This document shows positions 10,301 through 22,000 of a DNA stretch of 64,000 bases, in pieces (the stretch's first letter is position 1; every line of letters starts with the position of its first letter). The notes beneath the pieces are model-generated. The model was not told where the DNA came from, did no database searches, and was given only the letters and a program-made list of their open reading frames with translations. Location: contig OX442318.1 of assembly GCA_949358305.1 (NCBI GenBank), forward strand, positions 978,501 to 1,042,500, read 5' to 3'. Source of the stretch: Strigamia acuminata (Eukaryota; Arthropoda; Chilopoda; Geophilomorpha; Linotaeniidae). Position numbers and translations under genes: made by a program.

Positions 10301-11166
10301 GGCTACTGTGCATAACATTTTTCCCTTTTATCGCCGAAAAATTTCGCGAATTTCGCGAATTTTCGCGGCGATTTGTGTTTTTACAGTTGTCATCGACGCT
10401 CGGGCCTATTTTCGCACCATTGACGTATCGCCGACGTTTGGACACGACCAGTGTTGTCCACCACACGATTCTACGTTTAATTTCGCCAAAAATTGCGCGG
10501 TCTCGCGAATTTTTAGGCGAATTTTCTTTTTTTCAGATTTTCGCGCCGATTTTATTTTTCGACGATTTTTCGACGGAAACGAGACGTTTTCTCGCTGTAT
10601 ACACCCCGGAGTGTATATAGTATCGACGATTTGTTTATTTTCAACACATTTTTGTGAAGAGCCTCATTTAATGAGACGAATTTGGATTTTCGAATCCAAA
10701 TTGCGTTTTTTGTCCGATTTTTTCGAGAAAAATCGAGCCGTGTTTTCTTATTGCACGAGGTTGCAACCGCAACAGATTCACCAATTTCTCCTTCCAGTCG
10801 CAATTACCTTTGTTAGTCATTTAAGTGGGATATTTTGGTTGGGTCAATTAGAATCCACTTTGCCCTTTTGTCCAGTCGGGCAAGCGAAGTGTGTATTCTC
10901 AGTTAAGGCTTTCTCAGGGCCACCTAACGTTTCCGTGACCCCAGGCGGTTTGCAAAGGGCGTTAGGGAGATACTTAACTGAGGTTATTTGTGCCAATTGT
11001 AGCATTGGCATCCCCGTCTCGGTTTCCGCTTTGACAGTGCTTCAGTTAGTGTTTGTGACAGTGCAGTGCTTCGATTTTTCACCGACGACGCCTATATCAC
11101 TCTCAAAGCCTTCGTGTTTGCGTGGTGTGCGAAATCTTCTTTTTCCACGCCATTTTCCGCGCCGAG
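10301..11166 (+). other. Long 5' leader of copia copy 1 with overlapping open frame
   Basis: About 870 nt between the primer site and the gag start. One frame is open from an ATG at 10299 to a stop at 11234 (311 codons), overlapping the start of gag-pol in another frame. It has no domain I recognise. Stretches such as TTTTTTTCAG and GTTTTTACAG resemble splice acceptors, so the leader might be spliced. The same frame exists in copy 2, but the copies are too similar for that to be independent evidence. Confidence 0.5.
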
Positions 11167-14100
11167 ATGCAGAGATCACCTTACGTGGAGCCAACGGTTG
11201 GAAAATGCCCGATGTTGGGCATAAACAATTATGAATCATGGCGTCGTGCGATGTGCATGCTTCTAAAGTCCGAAGGGCTTTGGAGGCATGTAACGGAAGA
11301 AAAAGAAGCCGAGTATTTGTTGACATTAACCCCGAAAGAGACGGAAAAGTACATGATGAAGAAGGATAAGGCTTTAGGGCACATATATTGTCATGTGAGC
11401 GAGGCAAAACGCTCGACGTTGGACAATGCCAACACTCCGAAACAGGCGTGGGACATCCTCACCAAGATTTTCGCTCCTAGTTCCCTGGCTCGTCAAGCAG
11501 CCATGAGATGGCAATTTTTAGGCCTACACCTTCAGCCAAATGAAGATATGGTCGATTTTGTCAGTCGTGTCGATCTCCACGTACGCCAACTCAGGGACAT
11601 GAAAGAGGAAGTATCGGATAAGCATCATGCTTACCAATACTTGAATCGACTGCCTCCGGAGTATGCTCAGGCCACATTTGCCATCTATAACTGGCCTGAA
11701 GCCAACTTTACGCCGACGAAAGTGTCCGAACAGTTAGTTTCCGAATACCTTCGCCTTAAATCAGTGGGTCTACATAATGTTTCATCATCGGCTCACGCAT
11801 CTGCCCAGAGTCAACAGCAATCTCGTCAAGGGTCACGTCCACGTCGTCCGTTATCGCAAGTCAGATGCTTCAACTGTCAAGAGATGGGCCACTACGCTAA
11901 CAAGTGCCCATATCCTAAACGTGATGATCGAAATCAGCCGCCGGCAGCTTCGTTTCAACGTTCTCGCAGCAAAAGCAAGAAACGTGGCAAGAACTCGGCC
12001 CAACAACCCGAGGACAATCGCCCGAGAGGAAGTTCTCATCCAGTCCGCAAAGCTGTATTTTTCGCCAGTGCACCGCAAATGGTTGAACGTCCAGTGGCTC
12101 ACCTGATGCAATCCAACGAATGGATACTGGATTGCGGTGCCACAGATCATGTCTCCCATGTGCGATTGTGGTTTTCTGAATTTACAAACATCGTCCCATT
12201 TGATATAGAACTTGGTCAAGGAAAATCACAAGTGACCGGTAAAGGAACTATTCCATTACAAACACGCATGGACGGTGTTCATTGTGACGTGACATTGACT
12301 AATGTACTTTATGCGCCCAATTTTGAGGCCAACCTTATCTCAGTATCGAGAATTGATAAGACTCGACATCATATCCATGTCTTCAATGGCGAAATACATG
12401 TCTATCAAACGAACATTACGGATGCTATTTTGAGAGCGAAAGAAAAAGGAGGACTCTACTATGTGGACGGGTTGTGCACTAATCCGACAGTTGCTACTAT
12501 GACTTCACCGATTATTCCACAATCACCCGTACAGACTTTTGTCACGGCGGAAGAGGACTTCGTGAAAATTCCGAAGCCGAAGAAACAGAAGTCACAGCAA
12601 CAGTACATTACGGATTTTAGGATTCAAATGCCACCATTACCTGCGACGGAGGCTCCGACGTTAATTCCGGCTGCCACCAATCCAGTCCCACAATCCTTGC
12701 CTGTCCTCAATAACTCTCCAACCCCATCCTATGCTGATGTCATCCAATACATCCCAAGTAGTCCTTTGCCTATTACACCTCCTCCTGTTGTCCAATCCGC
12801 TAGCAACTCTTCTCCATCACAAAAGAAGATTATTGCTAATCCTGCCCAATTACCAAAGAAAGTCCATGCCAATCCCGCTTCTGTCAAGGATGCAACCGGT
12901 TTATGGCATAGTCGCCTTGGACATCTCCATACTAACGCGATGCGGTTATTAGCCAATAATGACCATGTTTACGGACTTGAACCGGCGGAAGTGTCGCAGG
13001 AATTAGCGTGCAATGACTGCCGTATTGCGAAGTCCACCAGGGCTTCCCATAAGCCGGATCCTCATCCTTCCACCAGCAAGCCCCTTGACCTCTTACACAT
13101 GGATGTCTGGGGGCCGTATCCGGTTCCTTCATTTGGTGGCGCTCGTTTTGTTCTCACCGTCATTGACGATGCAACCAGATATACCTGGATCACCCCCTTA
13201 GCACAAAAATCTCAAGTTTTCTCGTGCTTCAAAGAAATCGTCGCCAGAGTTGAGCGTGTCGCCAACACACGTGTCAAGGCCATACGCACGGATAGAGGCG
13301 GCGAATTCTTATCGAACGAATTTCAACAGTATTTAAAGGACAAAGGGATCCAGGGTCAGCGAACAAATCCTTCGAGCCCCCAGATGAATGGTACAGCTGA
13401 GAGAATCAACCGGACAATGGCTGACCACATTAGGGCTGTACAAGAAGAGACAAAACTTCCAGCCGCTCTATGGGCAGAGATCGCTGTCAACTTTGCCTAT
13501 ATCAAAAATCGAAGTCCACATTCCCGTCTGAATAATCAAGTGCCATATATTCTTTGGCGACAGCGTGCCCTCTCCTTGCGTCATCTGAGAAAAATTGGAT
13601 CTAAGTGCTGGGTGCACTTTACTGCACCGGGACGCAGGAAACTCGACCCAAGAGCCTGGGAGGGATTTCTCGTGGGTTACGCCACTGGTACACGTGGTTA
13701 CCGTGTCTGGAACCCTGTGGACAATAGCGTAACGGAATCAATTCACGTACGCATTGATGAGCACCAGTCTTACAAAAAGACATTAAGGAGCCAAAATGGC
13801 AATCGCTTCCCTATTTTCGAGGAACCCGATGTTGGTCAACAACCTCGAGTCACTTTTGACGACAGTGTCCAATATCTGGACTGGCCCAAGAATGATTCTG
13901 ATGAAGACTCATCGAATGCATCGGACGATGATAATAACGACGATGATGATGATGATGAGAATGGAGATGGAAATGTTTCTAGATCAATTTCTATCCCACT
14001 AGTACACCTTTCGCCACTTGGGACTCCCGAACGTCAATTACTAGAGGCATGTGCACTAGCATTGCCAGGTTCTGCAACATTGGGCCATTCAGCAACGTAC

Positions 14101-16188
14101 CCAACTTTTTTTCAAGAAGAACAGGACACTGACGAGGACATCGATCAACTCGATGATGATGCTATTCAATCGTTCGCAGCCGTATCACAACAATTTGACT
14201 CCCCAAATATTTCCTCTGTTCCTGCCAGTTCTCCTGAAATTTCACCACCTGGCTCACCGAATCGCTTCATTACATTACGTCGGAGACAAGGTGGAAGCGT
14301 CCATCAGCACACGGTGCCCGTATTTGATCAAGGAGCAATGTCACCATTGCCAACTGGTTCAACGTCGGTTCCGGCTCAAGGGAACAAAACCTCTTTCATG
14401 TGGCGCTATATGGGTGGAGATACAGTCTTCAGTAGATGGGTTCGTGAAGAACACTTAAGGAAAGATCAGCGACCAGGATCGATTGATGCGGATGTCTATT
14501 ATTTTCCCCAACCTGGCCTGCGACTTCGATCACGTAACGAAATTCAGGCATACTGTACCGTGAACGATCTCCCTTATGATCCTGAATTATTCTTCTTCGG
14601 CGTTATGGAACATTCGTTACCGTTGATTCCTCCGGCCCGTCATGCAGCTCATCTTTGCCGCACGGAGCCATCATCCTATTCTGATATACCGACATTCCCG
14701 GATGCCCCGAAATGGCGCGAAGCCGTTCATGAAGAATTGGACATTTTCAAAGAGAGGCAGATTTATCAAGAAGTTCCGAGGCCGCCCAACACTACAGTCT
14801 TAGGCTGTAAATGGATCTTCAAGCTGAAAACGGATCTAAGCGGCGAAATAACTCGTTATCGTGCCCGGCTTGTCGCGCAAGGCTTCCGCCAAACCATCGG
14901 GGTAGATTACGACGAGGTCTTTAGCCCAGTCGTGAACTTTGTTTTAATCCGGCTATTCTTCTGTCTTCTGGTCGTCCTCAAAGGATGGAAGGATGCTCAC
15001 CTCGACGTCAAAAGTGCATACCTGTATGGGGACCTGAAGCACAAGGTGTACATGCGCATCCCCGCAGGTGCAACTTGTTCGAATCCCGGAAACGTCTGGC
15101 TGCTTGTTAAATCCCTCTACGGACTTCACCAATCAGGGAGGGAGTGGTACGAAAAGTTGGATGGAACGCTTCGAGCCCTCGGTTTTCGGAAGATGCCCGC
15201 GTGCAATTGTGTGTACATATACGGCAATTGCGCCGTCATGTTAGTTTACGTGGACGACATCGTTCTCTTTTACGCTTCCGACACCGTGTTGACCCGGATT
15301 ATCCGACTTATTTCGTCCAAATTCGACATCGTTAATCTTGGTCCCATCACGAGATTATTGGGAGTCGAATTCATTCGCGATGCCGGCCGAACTTTCATCA
15401 CACAGCGTGGCTACATCACAAAGCTCGTTAAGAAGTTCGAAGTTTCCATCAACCGTCTCGTAAAAGTTCCCGTCACACCTGGGACGACACTCGTGAAGGG
15501 GTCAACCGAGAATCTACCGGATTTTCCTTACCGATCCCTAATCGGTTTGCTTCTATTCCTCGCGTCGAGAACACGCCCCGATATCTTATTTTCGGTTATT
15601 TCGCTGAGCCAGTTCAATACATGTTACGACAAAACGCACATCCGAGCCCTCACACAAGTTCTCCAGTACGTGGCTAACACCGTCGACTATCGAATCGAAC
15701 TTTCCAACTGTAATTCAAGTCAACTGTGGGCTTTTACGGATGCGTCGTGGGCAAGCGATCAAGCAACGTCTTTGAGTTTCGGTGGCTATATCAACTTTAT
15801 CGGAAATGTGCCTATTGGCTGGTCGTGCCGAAAACAGTCAACGGTCGCATGTTCTACTATGGAGGCGGAATTTCTCTCTCTAGTGGAATGTGTTAAAGAA
15901 TCCTTCTGGCTCGACCACATTTACTCCGAATTTCCAGTTCTCAACCGACAATCCCGACCAATGATTTATTCCGACGCTCTCTCGGCTATCCAGTTTACTG
16001 AAAATGACGTGGAAAATTCCAAGACCAAACATATCCGCGTCAAATATCATTGGCTGCGAGAGTGGTATAAGGCGGGATGTTTCGACCTTCATAAAGTATC
16101 CGGTGAACAGAACATTGCGGACATTTTCACCAAATGGCTCGGTTCCGAACGTTTGAAGTCCTTAATCGACAAGATCTTCCGGCACTGA
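11167..16188 (+). CDS. gag-pol: copia gag-pol polyprotein, copy 1
   Basis: A single frame of about 1673 residues, taking the ATG at 11167 (MQRSPYVEP) as start; an in-frame ATG 45 nt upstream is possible but adds an unconserved stretch. Order: gag domain; CCHC zinc knuckle (about 234-247, CFNCQEMGHYANKC); aspartic protease with DCGA (about 322) where DSGA is commoner; GAG-pre-integrase (LWHSRLGHLH); integrase D, D, E in MDVWGP (~645), RTDRGGEF (~706) and NGTAERINR (~742); reverse transcriptase with YVDD (~1361); RNase H with FTDAS (~1522) and TKWL near the end. Gag-to-IN-to-RT order is diagnostic of Ty1/copia. Copy 1 has Leu where copy 2 has Ser in the motif LIG(L/S)LLFLA, a likely private mutation. 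Confidence 0.95.
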   Translation: MQRSPYVEPTVGKCPMLGINNYESWRRAMCMLLKSEGLWRHVTEEKEAEYLLTLTPKETEKYMMKKDKALGHIYCHVSEAKRSTLDNANTPKQAWDILTKIFAPSSLARQAAMRWQFLGLHLQPNEDMVDFVSRVDLHVRQLRDMKEEVSDKHHAYQYLNRLPPEYAQATFAIYNWPEANFTPTKVSEQLVSEYLRLKSVGLHNVSSSAHASAQSQQQSRQGSRPRRPLSQVRCFNCQEMGHYANKCPYPKRDDRNQPPAASFQRSRSKSKKRGKNSAQQPEDNRPRGSSHPVRKAVFFASAPQMVERPVAHLMQSNEWILDCGATDHVSHVRLWFSEFTNIVPFDIELGQGKSQVTGKGTIPLQTRMDGVHCDVTLTNVLYAPNFEANLISVSRIDKTRHHIHVFNGEIHVYQTNITDAILRAKEKGGLYYVDGLCTNPTVATMTSPIIPQSPVQTFVTAEEDFVKIPKPKKQKSQQQYITDFRIQMPPLPATEAPTLIPAATNPVPQSLPVLNNSPTPSYADVIQYIPSSPLPITPPPVVQSASNSSPSQKKIIANPAQLPKKVHANPASVKDATGLWHSRLGHLHTNAMRLLANNDHVYGLEPAEVSQELACNDCRIAKSTRASHKPDPHPSTSKPLDLLHMDVWGPYPVPSFGGARFVLTVIDDATRYTWITPLAQKSQVFSCFKEIVARVERVANTRVKAIRTDRGGEFLSNEFQQYLKDKGIQGQRTNPSSPQMNGTAERINRTMADHIRAVQEETKLPAALWAEIAVNFAYIKNRSPHSRLNNQVPYILWRQRALSLRHLRKIGSKCWVHFTAPGRRKLDPRAWEGFLVGYATGTRGYRVWNPVDNSVTESIHVRIDEHQSYKKTLRSQNGNRFPIFEEPDVGQQPRVTFDDSVQYLDWPKNDSDEDSSNASDDDNNDDDDDDENGDGNVSRSISIPLVHLSPLGTPERQLLEACALALPGSATLGHSATYPTFFQEEQDTDEDIDQLDDDAIQSFAAVSQQFDSPNISSVPASSPEISPPGSPNRFITLRRRQGGSVHQHTVPVFDQGAMSPLPTGSTSVPAQGNKTSFMWRYMGGDTVFSRWVREEHLRKDQRPGSIDADVYYFPQPGLRLRSRNEIQAYCTVNDLPYDPELFFFGVMEHSLPLIPPARHAAHLCRTEPSSYSDIPTFPDAPKWREAVHEELDIFKERQIYQEVPRPPNTTVLGCKWIFKLKTDLSGEITRYRARLVAQGFRQTIGVDYDEVFSPVVNFVLIRLFFCLLVVLKGWKDAHLDVKSAYLYGDLKHKVYMRIPAGATCSNPGNVWLLVKSLYGLHQSGREWYEKLDGTLRALGFRKMPACNCVYIYGNCAVMLVYVDDIVLFYASDTVLTRIIRLISSKFDIVNLGPITRLLGVEFIRDAGRTFITQRGYITKLVKKFEVSINRLVKVPVTPGTTLVKGSTENLPDFPYRSLIGLLLFLASRTRPDILFSVISLSQFNTCYDKTHIRALTQVLQYVANTVDYRIELSNCNSSQLWAFTDASWASDQATSLSFGGYINFIGNVPIGWSCRKQSTVACSTMEAEFLSLVECVKESFWLDHIYSEFPVLNRQSRPMIYSDALSAIQFTENDVENSKTKHIRVKYHWLREWYKAGCFDLHKVSGEQNIADIFTKWLGSERLKSLIDKIFRH

Positions 16189-16396
16189 TTTCACCGTGAC
16201 TTTATTGTGACTTTCTTTATTTCTTATTCCCAATTGTGAGGATCATCGAGTTCCAGTGGGAATATTCGGGCTTATGTAGCGTTCTTCAATTATAGTACCC
16301 GGCTCGATGATTCGACTTTATTATTTCTGTTTATTTTATCCGATATACACTGTAATTCCAGTATCTGTACATGATTTCCCCGATTCTATTTCCATC

Positions 16397-16407
16397 GAAA
16401 GGGGGAA
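16397..16407 (+). other. Polypurine tract, copia copy 1
   Basis: GAAAGGGGGAA immediately before the 3' LTR, the expected plus-strand primer. Confidence 0.85.
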
Positions 16408-16408
16408 T

Positions 16409-16949
16409 TGTTGGTTTTTGAGAAACCCAAATGTTTTATGTCGATGTGATATAGAATCACATTTTGATTGTTTAGTTTAATTATCTCGATGTATTAATTC
16501 ACATGTTTATTTACTTTGGTATTATGTTTGCTTTATGCATTTAAGCATGAAGCATCATGCATTCCCTAGCTATATTTTTATGTTATCACATGTTTTACTT
16601 TATGTAATGCATAATTCCGACACAAGGTGTCGTTGCTTATGTTTTTCCCATCCAAGATGGCCGCGCACAGCGATGTGTGCTCTCCTATTGATTTTCCCTT
16701 TGAAAAGGATCCCATATGTAAGCTTTTTCTTGTTTATATTAAATGCCTATTATTTTAGAGTCTTTAGTATTGTTTTACAGCACCTTCTGTGCTATTTAAG
16801 CGCAGATAAGCGGCATTTTGCCGCGCGCTTTGTTTGGAATCGGTCACGTCGCTTTTACGTTCGTGTCAGAGACACGACGCCGCCATTTTCGCTTCCACAC
16901 ACTCGGTTTATACCGAATTTGCGCCGCTCGCCTCTGCTACTAACGTTCA
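16409..16949 (+). repeat. copia copy 1, 3' LTR
   Basis: 541 bp, no difference from the 5' LTR noticed on reading. Followed by the target duplication GTTAA. Confidence 0.95.
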
Positions 16950-17127
16950 GTTAACGGATCGGATGCGTGCGGATCCATGGGTAATCCGCATCCGATCCGA
17001 ATTTCGCGGATTGGTGGAAACACAATCCGATCCGATCCGTGCGGATGAACCGCACAAACCGGATCAATCACTGTCTAATCCGACCCGATCCGCGGATCCG
17101 CGGATCGGGTTGCGGATTTAATCATTT

Positions 17128-17173
17128 AAGCAATTTTTTCTTCGTTTTTAATAAAAACGAAGAAAAAACTGCT
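17128..17173. repeat. Near-perfect palindrome (AGCAATTTTTTCTTCG...)
   Basis: A 46-bp inverted repeat with arms of about 22 bp (AGCAATTTTTTCTTCGTTTT and its complement) around a TAAT-type centre, inside the hAT-like element and next to a larger palindrome. Confidence 0.7.
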
Positions 17174-17202
17174 AAAATTACTGATACTGAATGATCGTGA
17201 TC

Positions 17203-17300
17203 CTGAATTCGTGATTCGTGAAGAAAACGTCTCACATTTTCTTCGTTTTGATCAAAACGAAGAAAATGTGAGACGTTTTCTTCACGAATCACGAATTCAG
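17203..17300. repeat. 98-bp perfect palindrome without spacer
   Basis: 49-bp arms are exact reverse complements centred at 17251/17252 (centre TGATCA). It lies in the interior of the hAT-like element. Perfect spacerless palindromes this long are unstable in cloning and can extrude cruciforms. Confidence 0.9.
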
Positions 17301-17618
17301 AATTCACGAATCTTGGACACACGACACGACACACGATTGTAAACGATTGTATTAAACTTTTTTTCTCTGTTAAATAAAGTAGTTACTATGTAAAATATGT
17401 ATTCTGTAATTCTGTTACTGTACAAACTAAATTTTTGACTTTTTAAAGTGCAAATGCAAATATTACAATTCCATCCTTCAACCCATCCAAACTTCAGTCC
17501 GATTCATTGAGTATCATGACAAATTGCGCCGAAATCGCCCAGAAAATCATCTCGCAGCCAGGGACATATTTAGGCTTAGCACAAGACTACGCAGGACCGA
17601 GACTTAACGGGTTGCATC

Positions 17619-18159
17619 TGTTGGTTTTTGAGAAACCCAAATGTTTTATGTCGATGTGATATAGAATCACATTTTGATTGTTTAGTTTAATTATCTCGAT
17701 GTATTAATTCACATGTTTATTTACTTTGGTATTATGTTTGCTTTATGCATTTAAGCATGAAGCATCATGCATTCCCTAGCTATATTTTTATGTTATCACA
17801 TGTTTTACTTTATGTAATGCATAATTCCGACACAAGGTGTCGTTGCTTATGTTTTTCCCATCCAAGATGGCCGCGCACAGCGATGTGTGCTCTCCTATTG
17901 ATTTTCCCTTTGAAAAGGATCCCATATGTAAGCTTTTTCTTGTTTATATTAAATGCCTATTATTTTAGAGTCTTTAGTATTGTTTTACAGCACCTTCTGT
18001 GCTATTTAAGCGCAGATAAGCGGCATTTTGCCGCGCGCTTTGTTTGGAATCGGTCACGTCGCTTTTACGTTCGTGTCAGAGACACGACGCCGCCATTTTC
18101 GCTTCCACACACTCGGTTTATACCGAATTTGCGCCGCTCGCCTCTGCTACTAACGTTCA
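17619..18159 (+). repeat. copia copy 2, 5' LTR
   Basis: 541 bp, same sequence as the copy 1 LTRs on reading, followed after two bases by the tRNA-Met primer site at 18162-18179. Confidence 0.95.
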
Positions 18160-18161
18160 AT

Positions 18162-18179
18162 TGGTAGCAGAGGATGGTT
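18162..18179 (+). other. Primer-binding site, initiator tRNA-Met (copia copy 2)
   Basis: Same 18-nt match to the 3' end of initiator tRNA-Met as in copy 1. Confidence 0.9.
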
Positions 18180-19045
18180 GGCTACTGTGCATAACATTTT
18201 TCCCTTTTATCGCCGAAAAATTTCGCGAATTTCGCGAATTTTCGCGGCGATTTGTGTTTTTACAGTTGTCATCGACGCTCGGGCCTATTTTCGCACCATT
18301 GACGTATCGCCGACGTTTGGACACGACCAGTGTTGTCCACCACACGATTCTACGTTTAATTTCGCCAAAAATTGCGCGGTCTCGCGAATTTTTAGGCGAA
18401 TTTTCTTTTTTTCAGATTTTCGCGCCGATTTTATTTTTCGACGATTTTTCGACGGAAACGAGACGTTTTCTCGCTGTATACACCCCGGAGTGTATATAGT
18501 ATCGACGATTTGTTTATTTTCAACACATTTTTGTGAAGAGCCTCATTTAATGAGACGAATTTGGATTTTCGAATCCAAATTGCGTTTTTTGTCCGATTTT
18601 TTCGAGAAAAATCGAGCCGTGTTTTCTTATTGCACGAGGTTGCAACCGCAACAGATTCACCAATTTCTCCTTCCAGTCGCAATTACCTTTGTTAGTCATT
18701 TAAGTGGGATATTTTGGTTGGGTCAATTAGAATCCACTTTGCCCTTTTGTCCAGTCGGGCAAGCGAAGTGTGTATTCTCAGTTAAGGCTTTCTCAGGGCC
18801 ACCTAACGTTTCCGTGACCCCAGGCGGTTTGCAAAGGGCGTTAGGGAGATACTTAACTGAGGTTATTTGTGCCAATTGTAGCATTGGCATCCCCGTCTCG
18901 GTTTCCGCTTTGACAGTGCTTCAGTTAGTGTTTGTGACAGTGCAGTGCTTCGATTTTTCACCGACGACGCCTATATCACTCTCAAAGCCTTCGTGTTTGC
19001 GTGGTGTGCGAAATCTTCTTTTTCCACGCCATTTTCCGCGCCGAG

Positions 19046-22000
19046 ATGCAGAGATCACCTTACGTGGAGCCAACGGTTGGAAAATGCCCGATGTTGGGCA
19101 TAAACAATTATGAATCATGGCGTCGTGCGATGTGCATGCTTCTAAAGTCCGAAGGGCTTTGGAGGCATGTAACGGAAGAAAAAGAAGCCGAGTATTTGTT
19201 GACATTAACCCCGAAAGAGACGGAAAAGTACATGATGAAGAAGGATAAGGCTTTAGGGCACATATATTGTCATGTGAGCGAGGCAAAACGCTCGACGTTG
19301 GACAATGCCAACACTCCGAAACAGGCGTGGGACATCCTCACCAAGATTTTCGCTCCTAGTTCCCTGGCTCGTCAAGCAGCCATGAGATGGCAATTTTTAG
19401 GCCTACACCTTCAGCCAAATGAAGATATGGTCGATTTTGTCAGTCGTGTCGATCTCCACGTACGCCAACTCAGGGACATGAAAGAGGAAGTATCGGATAA
19501 GCATCATGCTTACCAATACTTGAATCGACTGCCTCCGGAGTATGCTCAGGCCACATTTGCCATCTATAACTGGCCTGAAGCCAACTTTACGCCGACGAAA
19601 GTGTCCGAACAGTTAGTTTCCGAATACCTTCGCCTTAAATCAGTGGGTCTACATAATGTTTCATCATCGGCTCACGCATCTGCCCAGAGTCAACAGCAAT
19701 CTCGTCAAGGGTCACGTCCACGTCGTCCGTTATCGCAAGTCAGATGCTTCAACTGTCAAGAGATGGGCCACTACGCTAACAAGTGCCCATATCCTAAACG
19801 TGATGATCGAAATCAGCCGCCGGCAGCTTCGTTTCAACGTTCTCGCAGCAAAAGCAAGAAACGTGGCAAGAACTCGGCCCAACAACCCGAGGACAATCGC
19901 CCGAGAGGAAGTTCTCATCCAGTCCGCAAAGCTGTATTTTTCGCCAGTGCACCGCAAATGGTTGAACGTCCAGTGGCTCACCTGATGCAATCCAACGAAT
20001 GGATACTGGATTGCGGTGCCACAGATCATGTCTCCCATGTGCGATCGTGGTTTTCTGAATTTACAAACATCGTCCCATTTGATATAGAACTTGGTCAAGG
20101 AAAATCACAAGTGACCGGTAAAGGAACTATTCCATTACAAACACGCATGGACGGTGTTCATTGTGACGTGACATTGACTAATGTACTCTATGCGCCCAAT
20201 TTTGAGGCCAACCTTATCTCAGTATCGAGAATTGATAAGACTCGACATCATATCCATGTCTTCAATGGCGAAATACATGTCTATCAAACGAACATTACGG
20301 ATGCTATTTTGAGAGCGAAAGAAAAAGGAGGACTCTACTATGTGGACGGGTTGTGCACTAATCCGACAGTTGCTACTATGACTTCACCGATTATTCCACA
20401 ATCACCCGTACAGACTTTTGTCACGGCGGAAGAGGACTTCGTGAAAATTCCGAAGCCGAAGAAACAGAAGTCACAGCAACAGTACATTACGGATTTTAGG
20501 ATTCAAATGCCACCATTACCTGCGACGGAGGCTCCGACGTTAATTCCGGCTGCCACCAATCCAGTCCCACAATCCTTGCCTGTCCTCAATAACTCTCCAA
20601 CCCCATCCTATGCTGATGTCATCCAATACATCCCAAGTAGTCCTTTGCCTATTACACCTCCTCCTGTTGTCCAATCCGCTAGCAACTCTTCTCCATCACA
20701 AAAGAAGATTATTGCTAATCCTGCCCAATTACCAAAGAAAGTCCATGCCAATCCCGCTTCTGTCAAGGATGCAACCGGTTTATGGCATAGTCGCCTTGGA
20801 CATCTCCATACTAACGCGATGCGGTTATTAGCCAATAATGACCATGTTTACGGACTTGAACCGGCGGAAGTGTCGCAGGAATTAGCGTGCAATGACTGCC
20901 GTATTGCGAAGTCCACCAGGGCTTCCCATAAGCCGGATCCTCATCCTTCCACCAGCAAGCCCCTTGACCTCTTACACATGGATGTCTGGGGGCCGTATCC
21001 GGTTCCTTCATTTGGTGGCGCTCGTTTTGTTCTCACCGTCATTGACGATGCAACCAGATATACCTGGATCACCCCCTTAGCACAAAAATCTCAAGTTTTC
21101 TCGTGCTTCAAAGAAATCGTCGCCAGAGTTGAGCGTGTCGCCAACACACGTGTCAAGGCCATACGCACGGATAGAGGCGGCGAATTCTTATCGAACGAAT
21201 TTCAACAGTATTTAAAGGACAAAGGGATCCAGGGTCAGCGAACAAATCCTTCGAGCCCCCAGATGAATGGTACAGCTGAGAGAATCAACCGGACAATGGC
21301 TGACCACATTAGGGCTGTACAAGAAGAGACAAAACTTCCAGCCGCTCTATGGGCAGAGATCGCTGTCAACTTTGCCTATATCAAAAATCGAAGTCCACAT
21401 TCCCGTCTGAATAATCAAGTGCCATATATTCTTTGGCGACAGCGTGCCCTCTCCTTGCGTCATCTGAGAAAAATTGGATCTAAGTGCTGGGTGCACTTTA
21501 CTGCACCGGGACGCAGGAAACTCGACCCAAGAGCCTGGGAGGGATTTCTCGTGGGTTACGCCACTGGTACACGTGGTTACCGTGTCTGGAACCCTGTGGA
21601 CAATAGCGTAACGGAATCAATTCACGTACGCATTGATGAGCACCAGTCTTACAAAAAGACATTAAGGAGCCAAAATGGCAATCGCTTCCCTATTTTCGAG
21701 GAACCCGATGTTGGTCAACAACCTCGAGTCACTTTTGACGACAGTGTCCAATATCTGGACTGGCCCAAGAATGATTCTGATGAAGACTCATCGAATGCAT
21801 CGGACGATGATAATAACGACGATGATGATGATGATGAGAATGGAGATGGAAATGTTTCTAGATCAATTTCTATCCCACTAGTACACCTTTCGCCACTTGG
21901 GACTCCCGAACGTCAATTACTAGAGGCATGTGCACTAGCATTGCCAGGTTCTGCAACATTGGGCCATTCAGCAACGTACCCAACTTTTTTTCAAGAAGAA

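Larger units (their letters stand above)
9740..16949 (+). mobile_element. Full-length Ty1/copia retrotransposon, copy 1
   Basis: Two 541-bp LTRs (9740-10280 and 16409-16949), which look identical on reading, bracket a primer site, a long leader, one gag-pol frame and a polypurine tract. The LTRs begin TGTTGG and end TTCA. The 5-bp target duplication GTTAA is seen at 9735-9739 and 16950-16954. Identical LTRs imply a recent insertion. Confidence 0.95.

Noticed and set aside
9866-10620. 140- and 151-codon ORFs in the copia LTR and leader
   Set aside because: They lie across LTR control sequence or begin inside the LTR, recur only because the LTR is repeated, and lack any domain.
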